Positions 1 through 9,538 of a stretch of 64,000 nucleotides of DNA are shown piece after piece (positions within the stretch are counted from its first letter, which is position 1; each line of letters opens with the position of its first letter). A program made the translations under genes and the position numbers. The notes under the pieces are model-generated. The model did no database searches, was not told the DNA's origin, and saw nothing but the letters and a program-made list of their open reading frames with translations. Source of the DNA: Lachnospiraceae bacterium (lineage in GTDB: Bacteria; Bacillota; Clostridia; Lachnospirales; Lachnospiraceae); NCBI GenBank assembly GCA_009774175.1, contig VSNG01000019.1, forward strand, positions 1 through 64,000, read 5' to 3'.

Positions 1-157
1 ATAAAGGGTAATTCTTTTCAAATTGTGTTTAGAATATGAAGGAATCATAAAAAAACATTAAGAATCTTTAAAAACACTGCTTTTCATGATATTTTATTTT
101 ATAGTAAGTTTCAGGGACTCACTAATTGCGGTAAACTGTTTTGATATGGAGGGAGAT

Positions 158-1627
158 ATGGCGGTTTTAAGTAAGTTGTTGGAAGAAATTTCTTATGAAT
201 GTGTCCGCGGCACGCTGGACCGGGAGATTTCGGATATCGTCTACGATTCCAGAAAAGTAATGGCTGACTGTCTGTTTGTCTGTATTGCGGGAGCCAAGGC
301 GGACGGCCACAGGTATGCGGCGGAGGCGGCAAAGGCAGGCGCGGCGGCCATTCTGGTACAGCGGGAGGTGGAGCTTCCCGAAGACAGTGACGTGACGGTC
401 ATTCGGGTGGAAAATACGTGTTACGCAATGGCCTTTGTGTCGGCCGCCTATTTCGGGCATCCCGCAAAAGAGATGAAGATTATCGGCGTTACGGGTACGA
501 AGGGAAAGACCACCACGACCTATCTGGTCAGATCCATTCTGGAGCAGGCGGGAAGAAAAGTGGGGCTGATCGGCACCATTGAGATTATCATAGGGGAAAC
601 GCATATTCATGCGGAAAATACCACGCCCCAGTCCTATCTGATACAGAAGTATTTCCGCATGATGGCGGATGAAGGATGCGATACGGTGGTGATGGAGGTC
701 TCCTCGCAGGGACTGATGCTTCACAGAACCCAGGGATTTGTCTTTGATTTTGGTATATTCACCAATCTGGAGCCGGATCATATCGGAGAGAACGAGCATA
801 AGGATTTTGATGATTATCTGCACTGTAAGAGCCTGCTGTTTAAACAGTGCAGGGTGGGGATTGTGAATCAGGACGACGACCACTGGAAGGCGGTCACGGA
901 GGGCTGTACCTGTCAGCTGGAAACCTATGGAATCGACAGTCCGGCCAGTCTGCGGGCGGAGGATATTTCCTTCCTGAACGAAAAGGGAAGCCTTGGCATG
1001 TCCTTTACGGTAAAGGGACTTGCAGAGTTTCCCGTAACGATTGCCTCTCCGGGTAAATTCAGCGTATATAACGCCCTTACGGCAATCGCCATATGCCGCC
1101 ATTTCGGCGTTGACAGTGAAGATGTCAGACGGGCTCTTTCTCTGGCAAAGGTGAAGGGAAGGACGGAGACGGTATGGGTATCCGACGATTTTACGCTGAT
1201 GATAGACTATGCCCACAACGCCATGGCGTTAAAGAGCCTGCTTGAGACGCTCAGGGCCTACCATCCCCACAGGCTGGTATGTCTTTTCGGCTGCGGCGGC
1301 AACCGGGCCAGATCCAGACGCTACGAGATGGGGGAAGTCAGCGGCAATATGGCGGATCTGACCATCATTACGTCCGACAACCCGCGCACGGAAGAGCCCC
1401 AGGCCATTATTGACGACATTAAGACCGGCATCGGCAGGACGCAGGGCAGCTATGTGGAAATCTGCGACAGAAAGGAAGCCATCGCCTACGCCATCGACCA
1501 CGGAGAGCCGGGGGATATCATAGTGCTTGCAGGTAAGGGACATGAGGATTATCAGGAGATAAACGGGGTAAAATATCCGATGGACGAAAGAGTATTGATA
1601 CGGGAAATATTAGAGGAGAGGGCATGA
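158..1627 (+). CDS. murE: UDP-N-acetylmuramoyl-tripeptide synthetase MurE (meso-DAP type)
   Basis: Cytoplasmic Mur ligase that adds the third stem-peptide residue to UDP-MurNAc-L-Ala-D-Glu, using ATP. The P-loop GTKGKTTTT lies near residue 115 and the C-terminal DNPR motif at about residues 407-410; DNPR is the signature of ligases that add meso-diaminopimelate rather than lysine. The frame is open further upstream (ATG at 86), but the ATG at 158 follows a GGAGGG box and gives 489 residues, the usual family length. The last four bases overlap the priA start (ATGA), so the two genes are probably translationally coupled. The identity is very secure; the amino-acid specificity is inferred from the motif. 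Confidence 0.95.
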   Translation: MAVLSKLLEEISYECVRGTLDREISDIVYDSRKVMADCLFVCIAGAKADGHRYAAEAAKAGAAAILVQREVELPEDSDVTVIRVENTCYAMAFVSAAYFGHPAKEMKIIGVTGTKGKTTTTYLVRSILEQAGRKVGLIGTIEIIIGETHIHAENTTPQSYLIQKYFRMMADEGCDTVVMEVSSQGLMLHRTQGFVFDFGIFTNLEPDHIGENEHKDFDDYLHCKSLLFKQCRVGIVNQDDDHWKAVTEGCTCQLETYGIDSPASLRAEDISFLNEKGSLGMSFTVKGLAEFPVTIASPGKFSVYNALTAIAICRHFGVDSEDVRRALSLAKVKGRTETVWVSDDFTLMIDYAHNAMALKSLLETLRAYHPHRLVCLFGCGGNRARSRRYEMGEVSGNMADLTIITSDNPRTEEPQAIIDDIKTGIGRTQGSYVEICDRKEAIAYAIDHGEPGDIIVLAGKGHEDYQEINGVKYPMDERVLIREILEERA

Positions 1628-3861
1628 CAGAGCGCTACGCGGATGTCATTATAGATATCGCCCACGAAAAAGTAGATAAGGTTTTTCAGTACAGGATTCC
1701 GCAGGAGCTTGCGCAGGCGGTATATCCGGGCGTGCAGGTGCTTGTGCCCTTCGGCAGAGGCAACCGGCAAAAGGCTGGTTATGTGGTGGAGCTTTCGGAG
1801 GAGACAGATTACCCACCTGAAAAAATAAAAGAAATTTTTGCGGTGGATGAGAAGGGCATGTCCGTGGAGGGCAGACAGATTCAGACCGCTTACTGGCTTA
1901 AGAGCCAGTACGGCTCCACAACTATTGCGGCGTTAAAGACAGTGCTGCCCGTCAGACAGAAGCAGAAGCCTCTTGAGAAAAGGACGGTGCTGCGTCTTCT
2001 ATCAGCCGCAGAGACGGCGCAGGCGGCTATAACCTGTTCAGAGAAGCATCAGAAGGCAAAGGCGCGGGTGCTTCATGCGCTGGAGAACGAGGAGGAACTT
2101 CCCTACGAGCTTGTCAGACAGAAGCTGCATGTGGCGGCCGCCACCATGCAGGCGCTGGAAAGGCAGGGTTATCTTAGGATCGAAAGTAAGGCCTTCTACC
2201 GAAATCCGGTCAGGATGACGGACAGAGGGGAGAAACGCCCCACATTGAATCCGGCGCAGCAACGGGTCATCGACGGGGTTATGGGGGCTTATCGGTCGGG
2301 AAGTCCCGGCGTGCATCTGGTGCACGGCGTCACGGGAAGCGGAAAGACGGAAGTGTATCTGGGGATCATTGAGCAGATGATTGCCATGGGAAAACAGGCA
2401 ATTATGCTGATTCCGGAAATTGCGCTGACCTATCAGACACTTCTGCGGTTTTACAAACGTTTCGGCGACCGGGTTTCCGTGATGAATTCCACCCTGTCCG
2501 CGGGGGAGAAGTATGATCAGATCGAACGGGCGAAGGCAGGGGAGATCGACGTGATTATCGGGCCACGTTCGGCGTTGTTTACGCCCTTTCCCAATCTTGG
2601 CGTTATCGTGATGGACGAGGAGCATGAGAACAGCTACAAGAGTGAAACAAGTCCCAGATATCATGCCAGAGAAACGGCGGTTTATATCGCTTCCCTGTGC
2701 GGGGCAAGCGTGGTGCTCGGTTCGGCAACGCCTTCACTGGAGGCGTATTACAGGGCCGGGCAGGGACAATATCAGTTATATGAAATGAAAGAACGGCCCG
2801 GAAACAGCGTGCTGCCGGCGGTGTATATCACGGATCTTCGAAAGGAGTTAAAGGAAGGCAACCGTTCCATGTTTGGCAGAAAGCTGCACAGTCTGATGGA
2901 GGAACGGCTTTCCAGAGGCGAGCAGACTATATTATTTTTAAACAGGAGGGGCTATGCCGGTTTTGTATCCTGCAGAGCCTGCGGGCATGTGATGAAATGT
3001 CCGCACTGCGACGTATCTCTTTCGGAGCACAAAAACGGCCTTCTCATCTGTCATTACTGCGGATATCAGGAGAGAAAGCCGGAAAAGTGCCCGGTGTGCG
3101 CCTCTCCCTATCTTCTTGGGTTCAAGGCAGGAACCCAGCAGGTTGAGGAGGCCATTTACAGGGAATTTCCGCAGGCCAGAGTGCTTCGGATGGATGGGGA
3201 CACCACCAGAAAGAAGGAAAGCTATGAAAAGATCCTGTCCGCTTTTGCCGATGAGGAGGCGGATATTCTGGTAGGCACGCAGATGATCGTGAAGGGGCAT
3301 GATTTTCCCGGGGTGACGCTTGTGGGAGTGCTGGCCGCGGATCTGTCTTTGAATCGGAACGATTACCGGGCGGGCGAGCGGACTTTTCAGCTTTTAACTC
3401 AGGCGGCCGGGCGTGCCGGCCGGGGAGAGCGGCCCGGCGAAGTGGTGATTCAGACCTACCAGCCGGAACACTACAGCGTGGTGTACGCGGCAAGACAGGA
3501 TTACGAGGGCTTTTACAGGGAGGAACTGGCTTACAGGGCGCTTGTGGGATATCCTCCCGTGGAACATATGCTGGCGGTTCTTATTGTGTCGAGGGTGCAG
3601 GAGGACGGAGAAAAGCTGGGACAACAGATGGCGGAGCTGATTATGGCGGAAATGGGAGAAATCAGCGGATTTCGGGTAATCGGACCGGCCCAGGCGTCCA
3701 TTGGAAAGATTTCCGATCTTTACCGCCACACGCTCTATCTGCGGCACAGGGAATATCAGGTGCTAGTCAGGGCGAAGGACAGATGGGAACGTTTTTGCAG
3801 GGAACATGAACAGCGGGATCAGACCGTACAGTTTGACTTTGATCCGATGAACACATATTAA
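1624..3861 (+). CDS. priA: Primosomal replication restart helicase PriA
   Basis: 3'-5' superfamily 2 DNA helicase that recognises stalled forks and reloads the replisome. Visible are the Walker A segment GVTGSGKTE near residue 236, the Walker B/DEEH box (VMDEEHENSYK) and, further on, the cysteine pairs CRACG, CPHC, CHYCG and CPVC that form the two zinc sites typical of PriA. At 745 residues it is a full-length protein. It starts inside the murE stop codon after a GAGGAGAGGG ribosome site. The neighbours def, fmt and rsmB are the standard Firmicutes context. Confidence 0.96.
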   Translation: MTERYADVIIDIAHEKVDKVFQYRIPQELAQAVYPGVQVLVPFGRGNRQKAGYVVELSEETDYPPEKIKEIFAVDEKGMSVEGRQIQTAYWLKSQYGSTTIAALKTVLPVRQKQKPLEKRTVLRLLSAAETAQAAITCSEKHQKAKARVLHALENEEELPYELVRQKLHVAAATMQALERQGYLRIESKAFYRNPVRMTDRGEKRPTLNPAQQRVIDGVMGAYRSGSPGVHLVHGVTGSGKTEVYLGIIEQMIAMGKQAIMLIPEIALTYQTLLRFYKRFGDRVSVMNSTLSAGEKYDQIERAKAGEIDVIIGPRSALFTPFPNLGVIVMDEEHENSYKSETSPRYHARETAVYIASLCGASVVLGSATPSLEAYYRAGQGQYQLYEMKERPGNSVLPAVYITDLRKELKEGNRSMFGRKLHSLMEERLSRGEQTILFLNRRGYAGFVSCRACGHVMKCPHCDVSLSEHKNGLLICHYCGYQERKPEKCPVCASPYLLGFKAGTQQVEEAIYREFPQARVLRMDGDTTRKKESYEKILSAFADEEADILVGTQMIVKGHDFPGVTLVGVLAADLSLNRNDYRAGERTFQLLTQAAGRAGRGERPGEVVIQTYQPEHYSVVYAARQDYEGFYREELAYRALVGYPPVEHMLAVLIVSRVQEDGEKLGQQMAELIMAEMGEISGFRVIGPAQASIGKISDLYRHTLYLRHREYQVLVRAKDRWERFCREHEQRDQTVQFDFDPMNTY

Positions 3862-3936
3862 GGAAAGGCGCGCAGGCGGCATGATCAGAAGCAGTAAGAT
3901 CAGAAGCGGCAGGCGTAAAGACAGGAGGAAAAAGGT

Positions 3937-4419
3937 ATGGCAACCAGAAAAATCAGGGAAATCGGAGATCCGGTATTGACGAAAAAGTGCAAGGAGGTAA
4001 CGGAGGTTACGCCAAGGCTTAAGGAGCTCATTGACGATATGTTTGAAACCCTGTATGAGGAGAACGGCGTGGGACTGGCGGCGCCCCAGGTGGGTATTTT
4101 AAAGCGTGTCGTAGTGATTGATACCACGGGAGAAGACCCGATACTGATGATTAATCCGAAAATACTGGAGACCAGCGGGGAACAGGAGGGGTATGAGGGA
4201 TGTCTGAGCGTTCCCGGCAAAACAGGGCATGTGAAGAGGCCCAACTATGTGAAGGCGCTGGCTTACGACGAGGATATGAACCCCTTTGAGGTGGAAGGGA
4301 CAGAACTCCTTGCCAGAGCCATCTGCCATGAGCTGGATCATCTGGAGGGACAGCTTTATGTAGAAAAGGTGGAAGGTCCCCTGCTTAACACGGAGGATCT
4401 GACAGAGGAGGAAGAGTGA
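3937..4419 (+). CDS. def: Peptide deformylase
   Basis: Metalloenzyme that removes the N-formyl group from nascent proteins. All three family motifs are present: GVGLAAPQVG near residue 46, EGCLSVPG near residue 88 with the metal-ligand cysteine, and HELDH near residue 130. Its 160 residues match the family. An AGGAGG-type ribosome site precedes the ATG. The stop is three bases from the fmt start, so the enzymes that add and remove the formyl group are encoded together, as is usual. Confidence 0.96.
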   Translation: MATRKIREIGDPVLTKKCKEVTEVTPRLKELIDDMFETLYEENGVGLAAPQVGILKRVVVIDTTGEDPILMINPKILETSGEQEGYEGCLSVPGKTGHVKRPNYVKALAYDEDMNPFEVEGTELLARAICHELDHLEGQLYVEKVEGPLLNTEDLTEEEE

Positions 4420-4422
4420 CGG

Positions 4423-5445
4423 ATGAAGATTGTATTTATGGGTACGCCGGATTTCGCGGTGGGCGCTTTGGAGGCCATCGTGGAGGCGGGGCATCAGGTG
4501 GCGGCAGTGGTGACACAGCCGGATAAACCAAAAGGGCGGGGGAAGGAGATGCAGATGACGCCTGTAAAGCAGTGCGCCCTTTCCCATGGGATACCCGTTT
4601 TCCAGCCGGTAAAAATCAAGGAGCCGGAGGCGGTGGAGGAGCTTCGCGGCTACGGGGCGGATTTGTTTGTGGTTGCGGCCTTTGGACAGATTCTATCGGA
4701 AGAGATCCTTTTCATGCCAAAGTACGGCTGCGTGAATATCCACGCTTCCCTGCTTCCCAGATACCGCGGGGCAGGCCCGATTCAGTGGTCCATTATTAAC
4801 GGAGAGAAAATAACGGGTGTTACCATCATGCAGATGGAAAAAGGACTGGACACCGGCGACATGCTTTTTCGAACGGAGGTGGATATTGCACCCCGCGAGA
4901 CAGCGGACACCCTGCATGACAAGCTGGCGGCGGCGGGAGCGAAATTAATCGTAGAAGCCATTCCGAAGATAGAGGCGGGGGAGATAAGGCCCGAAAAACA
5001 GCGGGACGAGGATTCCTCCTATGCGAAGATGCTGACGAAGGCCATGGGGAGGATTGACTGGAGCCTGCAGGCGGATCAGCTGGACTGCCTGATCAGAGGA
5101 CTGATTTCCTGGCCCGGCGCATCCACGGTTTTTCGAGGGAAAACCCTGAAAATATGGGAAGAAGAGCCGATATCGGAAACACAGGCGCAGGAGGAAAGCC
5201 AGCGGTCTGTGGACAGGGACGGGGAGCCGACAGCGGGCAGGGAAAGTCAGCCGGTAACGGAAAAGGACGCGCAGCCGGGTACGATTGTCCGCGTGGGCAG
5301 GGACGCCTTTTATGTGCAGACGGGCAGGGGGCTTCTTAAGATACTGGAGGTACAGCCCGAGGGGAAAAAACGGATGGCGGTGAAGGACTTTCTGCTGGGC
5401 TATCCTGTAAAAGCGGGCGAAGCCTTTACCTCTGCTGATAAATAG
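4423..5445 (+). CDS. fmt: Methionyl-tRNA formyltransferase
   Basis: Formylates initiator Met-tRNA with 10-formyl-tetrahydrofolate. The formyltransferase signature HASLLPRYRGAGPIQWSI is seen near residues 107-124, and the N-terminus MKIVFMGTPDFAV is typical. The C-terminal OB-like domain is interrupted around residues 248-287 by a Glu/Gln/Ser-rich stretch with no predicted structure, which lengthens the protein to 340 residues compared with about 310-315 in most homologues. The reading frame is intact across the insert. It is tightly coupled to def. Confidence 0.95.
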   Translation: MKIVFMGTPDFAVGALEAIVEAGHQVAAVVTQPDKPKGRGKEMQMTPVKQCALSHGIPVFQPVKIKEPEAVEELRGYGADLFVVAAFGQILSEEILFMPKYGCVNIHASLLPRYRGAGPIQWSIINGEKITGVTIMQMEKGLDTGDMLFRTEVDIAPRETADTLHDKLAAAGAKLIVEAIPKIEAGEIRPEKQRDEDSSYAKMLTKAMGRIDWSLQADQLDCLIRGLISWPGASTVFRGKTLKIWEEEPISETQAQEESQRSVDRDGEPTAGRESQPVTEKDAQPGTIVRVGRDAFYVQTGRGLLKILEVQPEGKKRMAVKDFLLGYPVKAGEAFTSADK

Positions 5446-5507
5446 AAGCTGTCTTTCGAACAGGAGAGTGTACGGGACATTCTCCTCACAAATCTGGAGG
5501 GATGAAT

Positions 5508-6218
5508 ATGGGATATTATGGATACGGTTATTATTTTGATCCGACCTACTTTCTGGTCTTGATTGGAGCGGTTCTGTGCATCTGGGCGCAGGCAAGGGTC
5601 AGCTCTACCTATAACAGGTATTCCAGAGTGTTAAGCCGGACAGGCATGACTGGCGCGCAGGCAGCGCAGCGGATCCTGCAGCTGTCAGGCATTTATGATG
5701 TGCGTATTGAACATGTGGGAGGAAAACTGACAGATCACTACGATCCGGTCAATAAGGTGTTGCGGCTTTCCGATACGGTATACGGCTCCACATCCGTGGC
5801 GGCTATCGGTGTGGCGGCTCACGAGTGCGGCCATGCAGTACAGCACGACAAGGGCTATGCACCTTTGCAGTTTCGCTCTGCGCTGGTGCCGGTGGCAAAT
5901 ATCGGTTCCAAAGCGGGGATTCCGCTGATTCTTCTGGGTGCGCTTTTAGGAATGAACCAGACGCTGATTCATATTGGAATCTGGGTGTTTGCGCTGGCGG
6001 TGCTGTTCCAGCTGGTAACGCTTCCCGTGGAGTTTAACGCTTCCGGCAGGGCCCTTGCCATGCTGGGGGATTACGGTATGCTGGACAGGGACGAGACCAA
6101 GGGATGCAGGAAGGTGCTGCAGGCTGCGGCTCTCACTTATGTGGCGGCTGCCGCGTCGGCCATTTTGCAGCTTTTGCGGCTTGTGCTTTTATTTGGCGGA
6201 AACAGAAGGCGCGACTGA
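5508..6218 (+). CDS. Membrane-associated neutral zinc metallopeptidase (YugP-like)
   Basis: Integral-membrane protein of the Zn-peptidase family that includes Bacillus YugP. The zinc motif HECGH sits within AAHECGHAVQHDKG at about residue 105, flanked by hydrophobic segments near the N-terminus, the middle and the C-terminus. The substrate of the family is unknown. Two in-frame ATGs lie close together (5502 and 5508); the GGAGGG box at 5496-5501 is only correctly spaced for 5508, giving 236 residues. The gene is sandwiched between fmt and rsmB, a position often seen in Clostridia. Confidence 0.85.
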   Translation: MGYYGYGYYFDPTYFLVLIGAVLCIWAQARVSSTYNRYSRVLSRTGMTGAQAAQRILQLSGIYDVRIEHVGGKLTDHYDPVNKVLRLSDTVYGSTSVAAIGVAAHECGHAVQHDKGYAPLQFRSALVPVANIGSKAGIPLILLGALLGMNQTLIHIGIWVFALAVLFQLVTLPVEFNASGRALAMLGDYGMLDRDETKGCRKVLQAAALTYVAAAASAILQLLRLVLLFGGNRRRD

Positions 6219-6232
6219 TGGGAGAAGGGAAC

Positions 6233-7585
6233 GTGACAGAAATTAATGTGCGGGAAGTGGTTCTGGATATATTGCTGGAACTGGCAAAGGGAGAGGAATA
6301 CAGCAATGTTCTGATTGCCGGCGTCCTTGATAAGTACGATTATCTGGAGGGCCGGGAAAAGGCCTTTATCAAACGGGTCTGCGAGGGAACCATTGAGCGC
6401 AGGATTCAGATTGATTTTGTGCTTGGCCAATATTCGAAAACACCTGTTACTAAAATGAAGCCTCTGATCAGGGAGCTTCTTCGTATGAGCGTTTACCAGC
6501 TCCTTTTTATGGAGCATATTCCCCCGGCCGCGGTCTGCAACGAGGCGGTGAAGCTGGCGAAAAAGCGGCGGTTTTCGCAGTTACAGGGATTTGTGAACGG
6601 GGTTCTTCGAAACATTGCCAGAGGAAAGGAGAGTATTGTTTGGCCTGATCGGGAAAAGGATCAGGGGGCATACCTTTCCGTGCGTTATTCCATGCCCCTC
6701 TGGCTGGTGGAGCATTTTACGGACGCGTACGGGCCGGAAGCCTGTGAGAAGATATTGCAGGCTTTTCTGAAGAGGAAAGCGGTCTGTGTCCGTCTGGATG
6801 AGGGGCTTACAGACGGGGAGCGGGAGGCGCTTCTGCATGCCTGGGAACGGCAGGGCGCAGCGGTTTCCGGGCATCCCTGGCTTCCCTATGCCTTTTATTT
6901 GCAGGGGGCGGCGGGAGTCCGCCATCTTGCGGGCTATGAGGAGGGCCGCTTTGCGGTACAGGACGCAAGCTCCATGCTGGTGGTGGAAGCGGCGGGAATC
7001 CGCCCGGAAGACACGGTGGTGGACGTCTGTGCGGCGCCCGGCGGAAAGGCCCTGCACGCGGCCGGTAAGCTTGGGGGAACGGGACAAGTGATCGCCTGTG
7101 ACGTGAGTCGGTATAAAACGGATAAAATCGAAAAAAACCGCGCCCGGATGGGGATTCAGAATGTGGATATCAGGGTGCGGGACGCCAGAGTGCGGGATCA
7201 GTCGCTTGTAGGGCAGGCGGATGTTCTTCTGGCGGATGTGCCCTGCTCCGGTCTTGGCGTGATCGGCCATAAGCAGGATATCAAATACCGGGTAACGAAA
7301 GAATCCCTGACACAGATCGTATCTTTGCAGAAAGAAATAATAACAAATGTTATAGAATATATCAAACAGGGAGGCATTCTGATGTACAGCACCTGTACCA
7401 TGAATCCTTCTGAAAATGAAAAGATGGCGGAGTGGATCTGCGATACCTTTGCCTTTGAGCCGGTGGATATGACGCAGGAACTGCCGGAGGCGTTAAAGGA
7501 GCAGGCCGAACGGGGAATGGTCCAGCTTCTGCCGGGGGTGCATGAAACGGACGGTTTCTTTTTTGCGAAGCTTCGTAAAAAGTGA
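6233..7585 (+). CDS. rsmB: 16S rRNA (cytosine(967)-C(5))-methyltransferase RsmB
   Basis: S-adenosylmethionine-dependent rRNA methyltransferase with an N-terminal NusB-like RNA-binding domain (about residues 1-135) and a C-terminal Sun/NOL1 catalytic domain. Motifs seen are DVCAAPGGKALHAA (SAM binding), DVPCSGLGVIGH with one catalytic cysteine, and YSTCTMNPSENE with the second. The frame is open far into the preceding gene; I chose GTG 6233 because a GGAGAAGGG box sits at 6221-6229, giving 450 residues. An ATG at 6218 overlapping the previous stop (TGATG) is the alternative. Confidence 0.92.
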   Translation: MTEINVREVVLDILLELAKGEEYSNVLIAGVLDKYDYLEGREKAFIKRVCEGTIERRIQIDFVLGQYSKTPVTKMKPLIRELLRMSVYQLLFMEHIPPAAVCNEAVKLAKKRRFSQLQGFVNGVLRNIARGKESIVWPDREKDQGAYLSVRYSMPLWLVEHFTDAYGPEACEKILQAFLKRKAVCVRLDEGLTDGEREALLHAWERQGAAVSGHPWLPYAFYLQGAAGVRHLAGYEEGRFAVQDASSMLVVEAAGIRPEDTVVDVCAAPGGKALHAAGKLGGTGQVIACDVSRYKTDKIEKNRARMGIQNVDIRVRDARVRDQSLVGQADVLLADVPCSGLGVIGHKQDIKYRVTKESLTQIVSLQKEIITNVIEYIKQGGILMYSTCTMNPSENEKMAEWICDTFAFEPVDMTQELPEALKEQAERGMVQLLPGVHETDGFFFAKLRKK

Positions 7586-7621
7586 CCCCTGTGGAATGAC
7601 GGGAGAGAAAGCGGGTTCTTT

Positions 7622-8689
7622 ATGGAAAAAATGGAGATAAAGTCCTTCACTCTTGCACAACTTCGGGAGGAGATGGGACGGCTTGGAGAGAAGCCTTTCC
7701 GCGCGGCGCAGCTGTATGAATGGATGCACGGGAAGCTGGCGCGGGGATATGAAGAAATGAGTAATATTCCTGCGGCTATGAAAGTAAAATGTGGGGAAAG
7801 CTATAGTTATACGGCTTTGAAGACGGTGCAGGTGCAGGAATCGGCCGTTGACGGCACGAAAAAATTTCTGTTTGCCCTGTCTGACGGCAATCTGGTGGAA
7901 AGCGTTTGGATGCGCTACAGGCATGGCAATTCGGTCTGTATCTCTTCTCAGGTGGGCTGTCGGATGGGATGCCGCTTCTGCGCCTCCACATTGGACGGGC
8001 TGGTGCGTAATCTGACGCCGGCGGAGATGCTTGACCAGATTTATGCGATTACGCTGGAAACAGGAGAGCGGGTTTCCAACGTGGTGGTGATGGGGAGCGG
8101 GGAGCCGCTCGACAATTATGAAAATCTCCTGCGTTTTATCACGCTGCTTACAGACGAGAACGGCCTTCATATCAGCCAGCGAAACGTTACGGTATCCACC
8201 TGCGGCATTGTGCCCGAAATGCGGCGTCTGGCGCAGGAGAAATTGCAGATTACGCTGGCGCTTTCCCTGCATGCGGCAACAGATGAAAAGAGGCGGCAGC
8301 TTATGCCCATCGCCAATCAGTATACGCTTAAGGAGCTGATCGCGTGCTGTGCTTATTATTTTGAGCAGACGGGGAGAAGAATTACCTTTGAGTACAGTCT
8401 GGTCCGGGATGTGAACGATACGAAAAGAGACGCGCAGACGCTGGCGGCCCTGATCAGAGGATTGAACTGTCATGTGAATCTGATCCCGGTGAACCCGGTC
8501 AGGGAGAGGGCGTTTGTACAGTCAAAGCAGCGTGCGGTGGAAGCCTTTGCCGCGCTTCTTCAAAAAGAGGGGATAAACGCCACGATCCGCCGGGAGATGG
8601 GCCGGGATATCGACGGGGCCTGCGGCCAGCTCAGACGGCGGTACATGGATAACAGTTCAGCCGTTATCTGCAAAACGGACGAATCATGA
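7622..8689 (+). CDS. rlmN: Dual-specificity 23S rRNA/tRNA m2A methyltransferase RlmN
   Basis: Radical-SAM enzyme that methylates C2 of A2503 in 23S rRNA and A37 in some tRNAs. The CxxxCxxC cluster motif is visible as CRMGCRFC near residues 116-123, preceded by SSQVG. The glycine-rich GSGEPLDN and the C-terminal conserved cysteine region (GACGQLRRR) are present. The length of 355 residues fits. It follows rsmB by 36 bases. A second in-frame ATG at 7631 is an alternative start. Confidence 0.95.
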   Translation: MEKMEIKSFTLAQLREEMGRLGEKPFRAAQLYEWMHGKLARGYEEMSNIPAAMKVKCGESYSYTALKTVQVQESAVDGTKKFLFALSDGNLVESVWMRYRHGNSVCISSQVGCRMGCRFCASTLDGLVRNLTPAEMLDQIYAITLETGERVSNVVVMGSGEPLDNYENLLRFITLLTDENGLHISQRNVTVSTCGIVPEMRRLAQEKLQITLALSLHAATDEKRRQLMPIANQYTLKELIACCAYYFEQTGRRITFEYSLVRDVNDTKRDAQTLAALIRGLNCHVNLIPVNPVRERAFVQSKQRAVEAFAALLQKEGINATIRREMGRDIDGACGQLRRRYMDNSSAVICKTDES

Positions 8690-8731
8690 CTGCAGGGGAT
8701 GAATATTTAATTAGCTTGCTCTTTTAGAGGG

Positions 8732-8767
8732 AATATGCTAACATTGGTAATTGGTAAAATATGCTAA
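8732..8767. repeat. Short nested direct repeats upstream of the PP2C gene
   Basis: The decamer AATATGCTAA occurs at 8732-8741 and again at 8758-8767, enclosing two adjacent copies of TTGGTAA (8744-8757). The block ends three bases before the ribosome site of the phosphatase gene. It could be a regulator-binding site or a duplicated promoter -10 region (TATGCT is present in both copies). No function can be assigned. Confidence 0.5.
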
Positions 8768-8782
8768 ACGGAGGATTAAGCT

Positions 8783-9538
8783 GTGCTCAGGTCTTATGCG
8801 CTGACAGATATCGGGCGAAAAAGACAACTGAATCAGGATTATATTTATCTCACGGAGAACCCGGTAGGGAATCTGCCAAATCTGTTTATCGTGGCGGACG
8901 GCATGGGAGGCCATAAAGCCGGAGACTACGCCTCGGACCTTGCGGTGGAGACGGTGGTGAAGGAGGCGGGCGCTTCTTTGGAGAAGAGTCCTTCCAGGAT
9001 ACTGGGGCATGCCATTACCATAGCAAACCGAATCCTCAGACAGCGGGCCAGTGAGAATTTTGCCCTAAGCGGTATGGGGACAACTCTTGTTGCGGCTACC
9101 TGTATAGGCCGGTTTCTGGAGGTGGCCAACGTGGGCGACAGCAGGCTTTACGTGATAGGCGATGAGATCGTACAGATAACGGAGGATCATTCTCTGGTGG
9201 AAGAGATGGTCAGGATGGGCGGCATTGGCCGGGAGGAGGCCAGAAACCACCCGGATAAAAATATCATCACCAGGGCGATTGGCGCCAGGGACGATGTGGA
9301 AGTGGATTTTTTTAATCTGGAATTACAGACAGGAGATATGGTTTTACTTTGTTCGGATGGTTTGACTAACATGGTGGACGATGAGACGATATGCCGGATC
9401 TTAAAGAATGGCAAAAGCCTAAGGGACAGGGTAGAAGAGCTTGTGCGGACAGCCAACGAAAATGGCGGCAGAGACAATATATCGGTAATCGTTATCGAAA
9501 CGTTAGCAGACGAGGAATCGTATGAAAAATCATATTGA
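8783..9538 (+). CDS. PP2C-type Ser/Thr protein phosphatase (Stp/PrpC)
   Basis: Metal-dependent phosphatase that reverses phosphorylation by the PASTA kinase encoded next to it. Metal-binding motifs are VADGMGGH near residue 38, GDSRLY, CSDGLTNMV and GGRDNISVI near the end. At 251 residues it is a complete stand-alone PP2C domain with no membrane segment. The start is a GTG after GGAGG at 8770-8774. The phosphatase-kinase-rsgA order is conserved in Firmicutes and these proteins act on cell wall, division and translation targets. Confidence 0.93.
   Translation: MLRSYALTDIGRKRQLNQDYIYLTENPVGNLPNLFIVADGMGGHKAGDYASDLAVETVVKEAGASLEKSPSRILGHAITIANRILRQRASENFALSGMGTTLVAATCIGRFLEVANVGDSRLYVIGDEIVQITEDHSLVEEMVRMGGIGREEARNHPDKNIITRAIGARDDVEVDFFNLELQTGDMVLLCSDGLTNMVDDETICRILKNGKSLRDRVEELVRTANENGGRDNISVIVIETLADEESYEKSY

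Noticed and set aside
1..157. Promoter for murE in the left flank
   Set aside because: AT-rich, but no -35/-10 pair with acceptable spacing could be read; the promoter may lie outside the window.
167..1216. Long minus-strand open frame opposite murE
   Set aside because: It lies wholly antisense to a conserved gene, has no family features and no ribosome site; it reflects the codon bias of murE.
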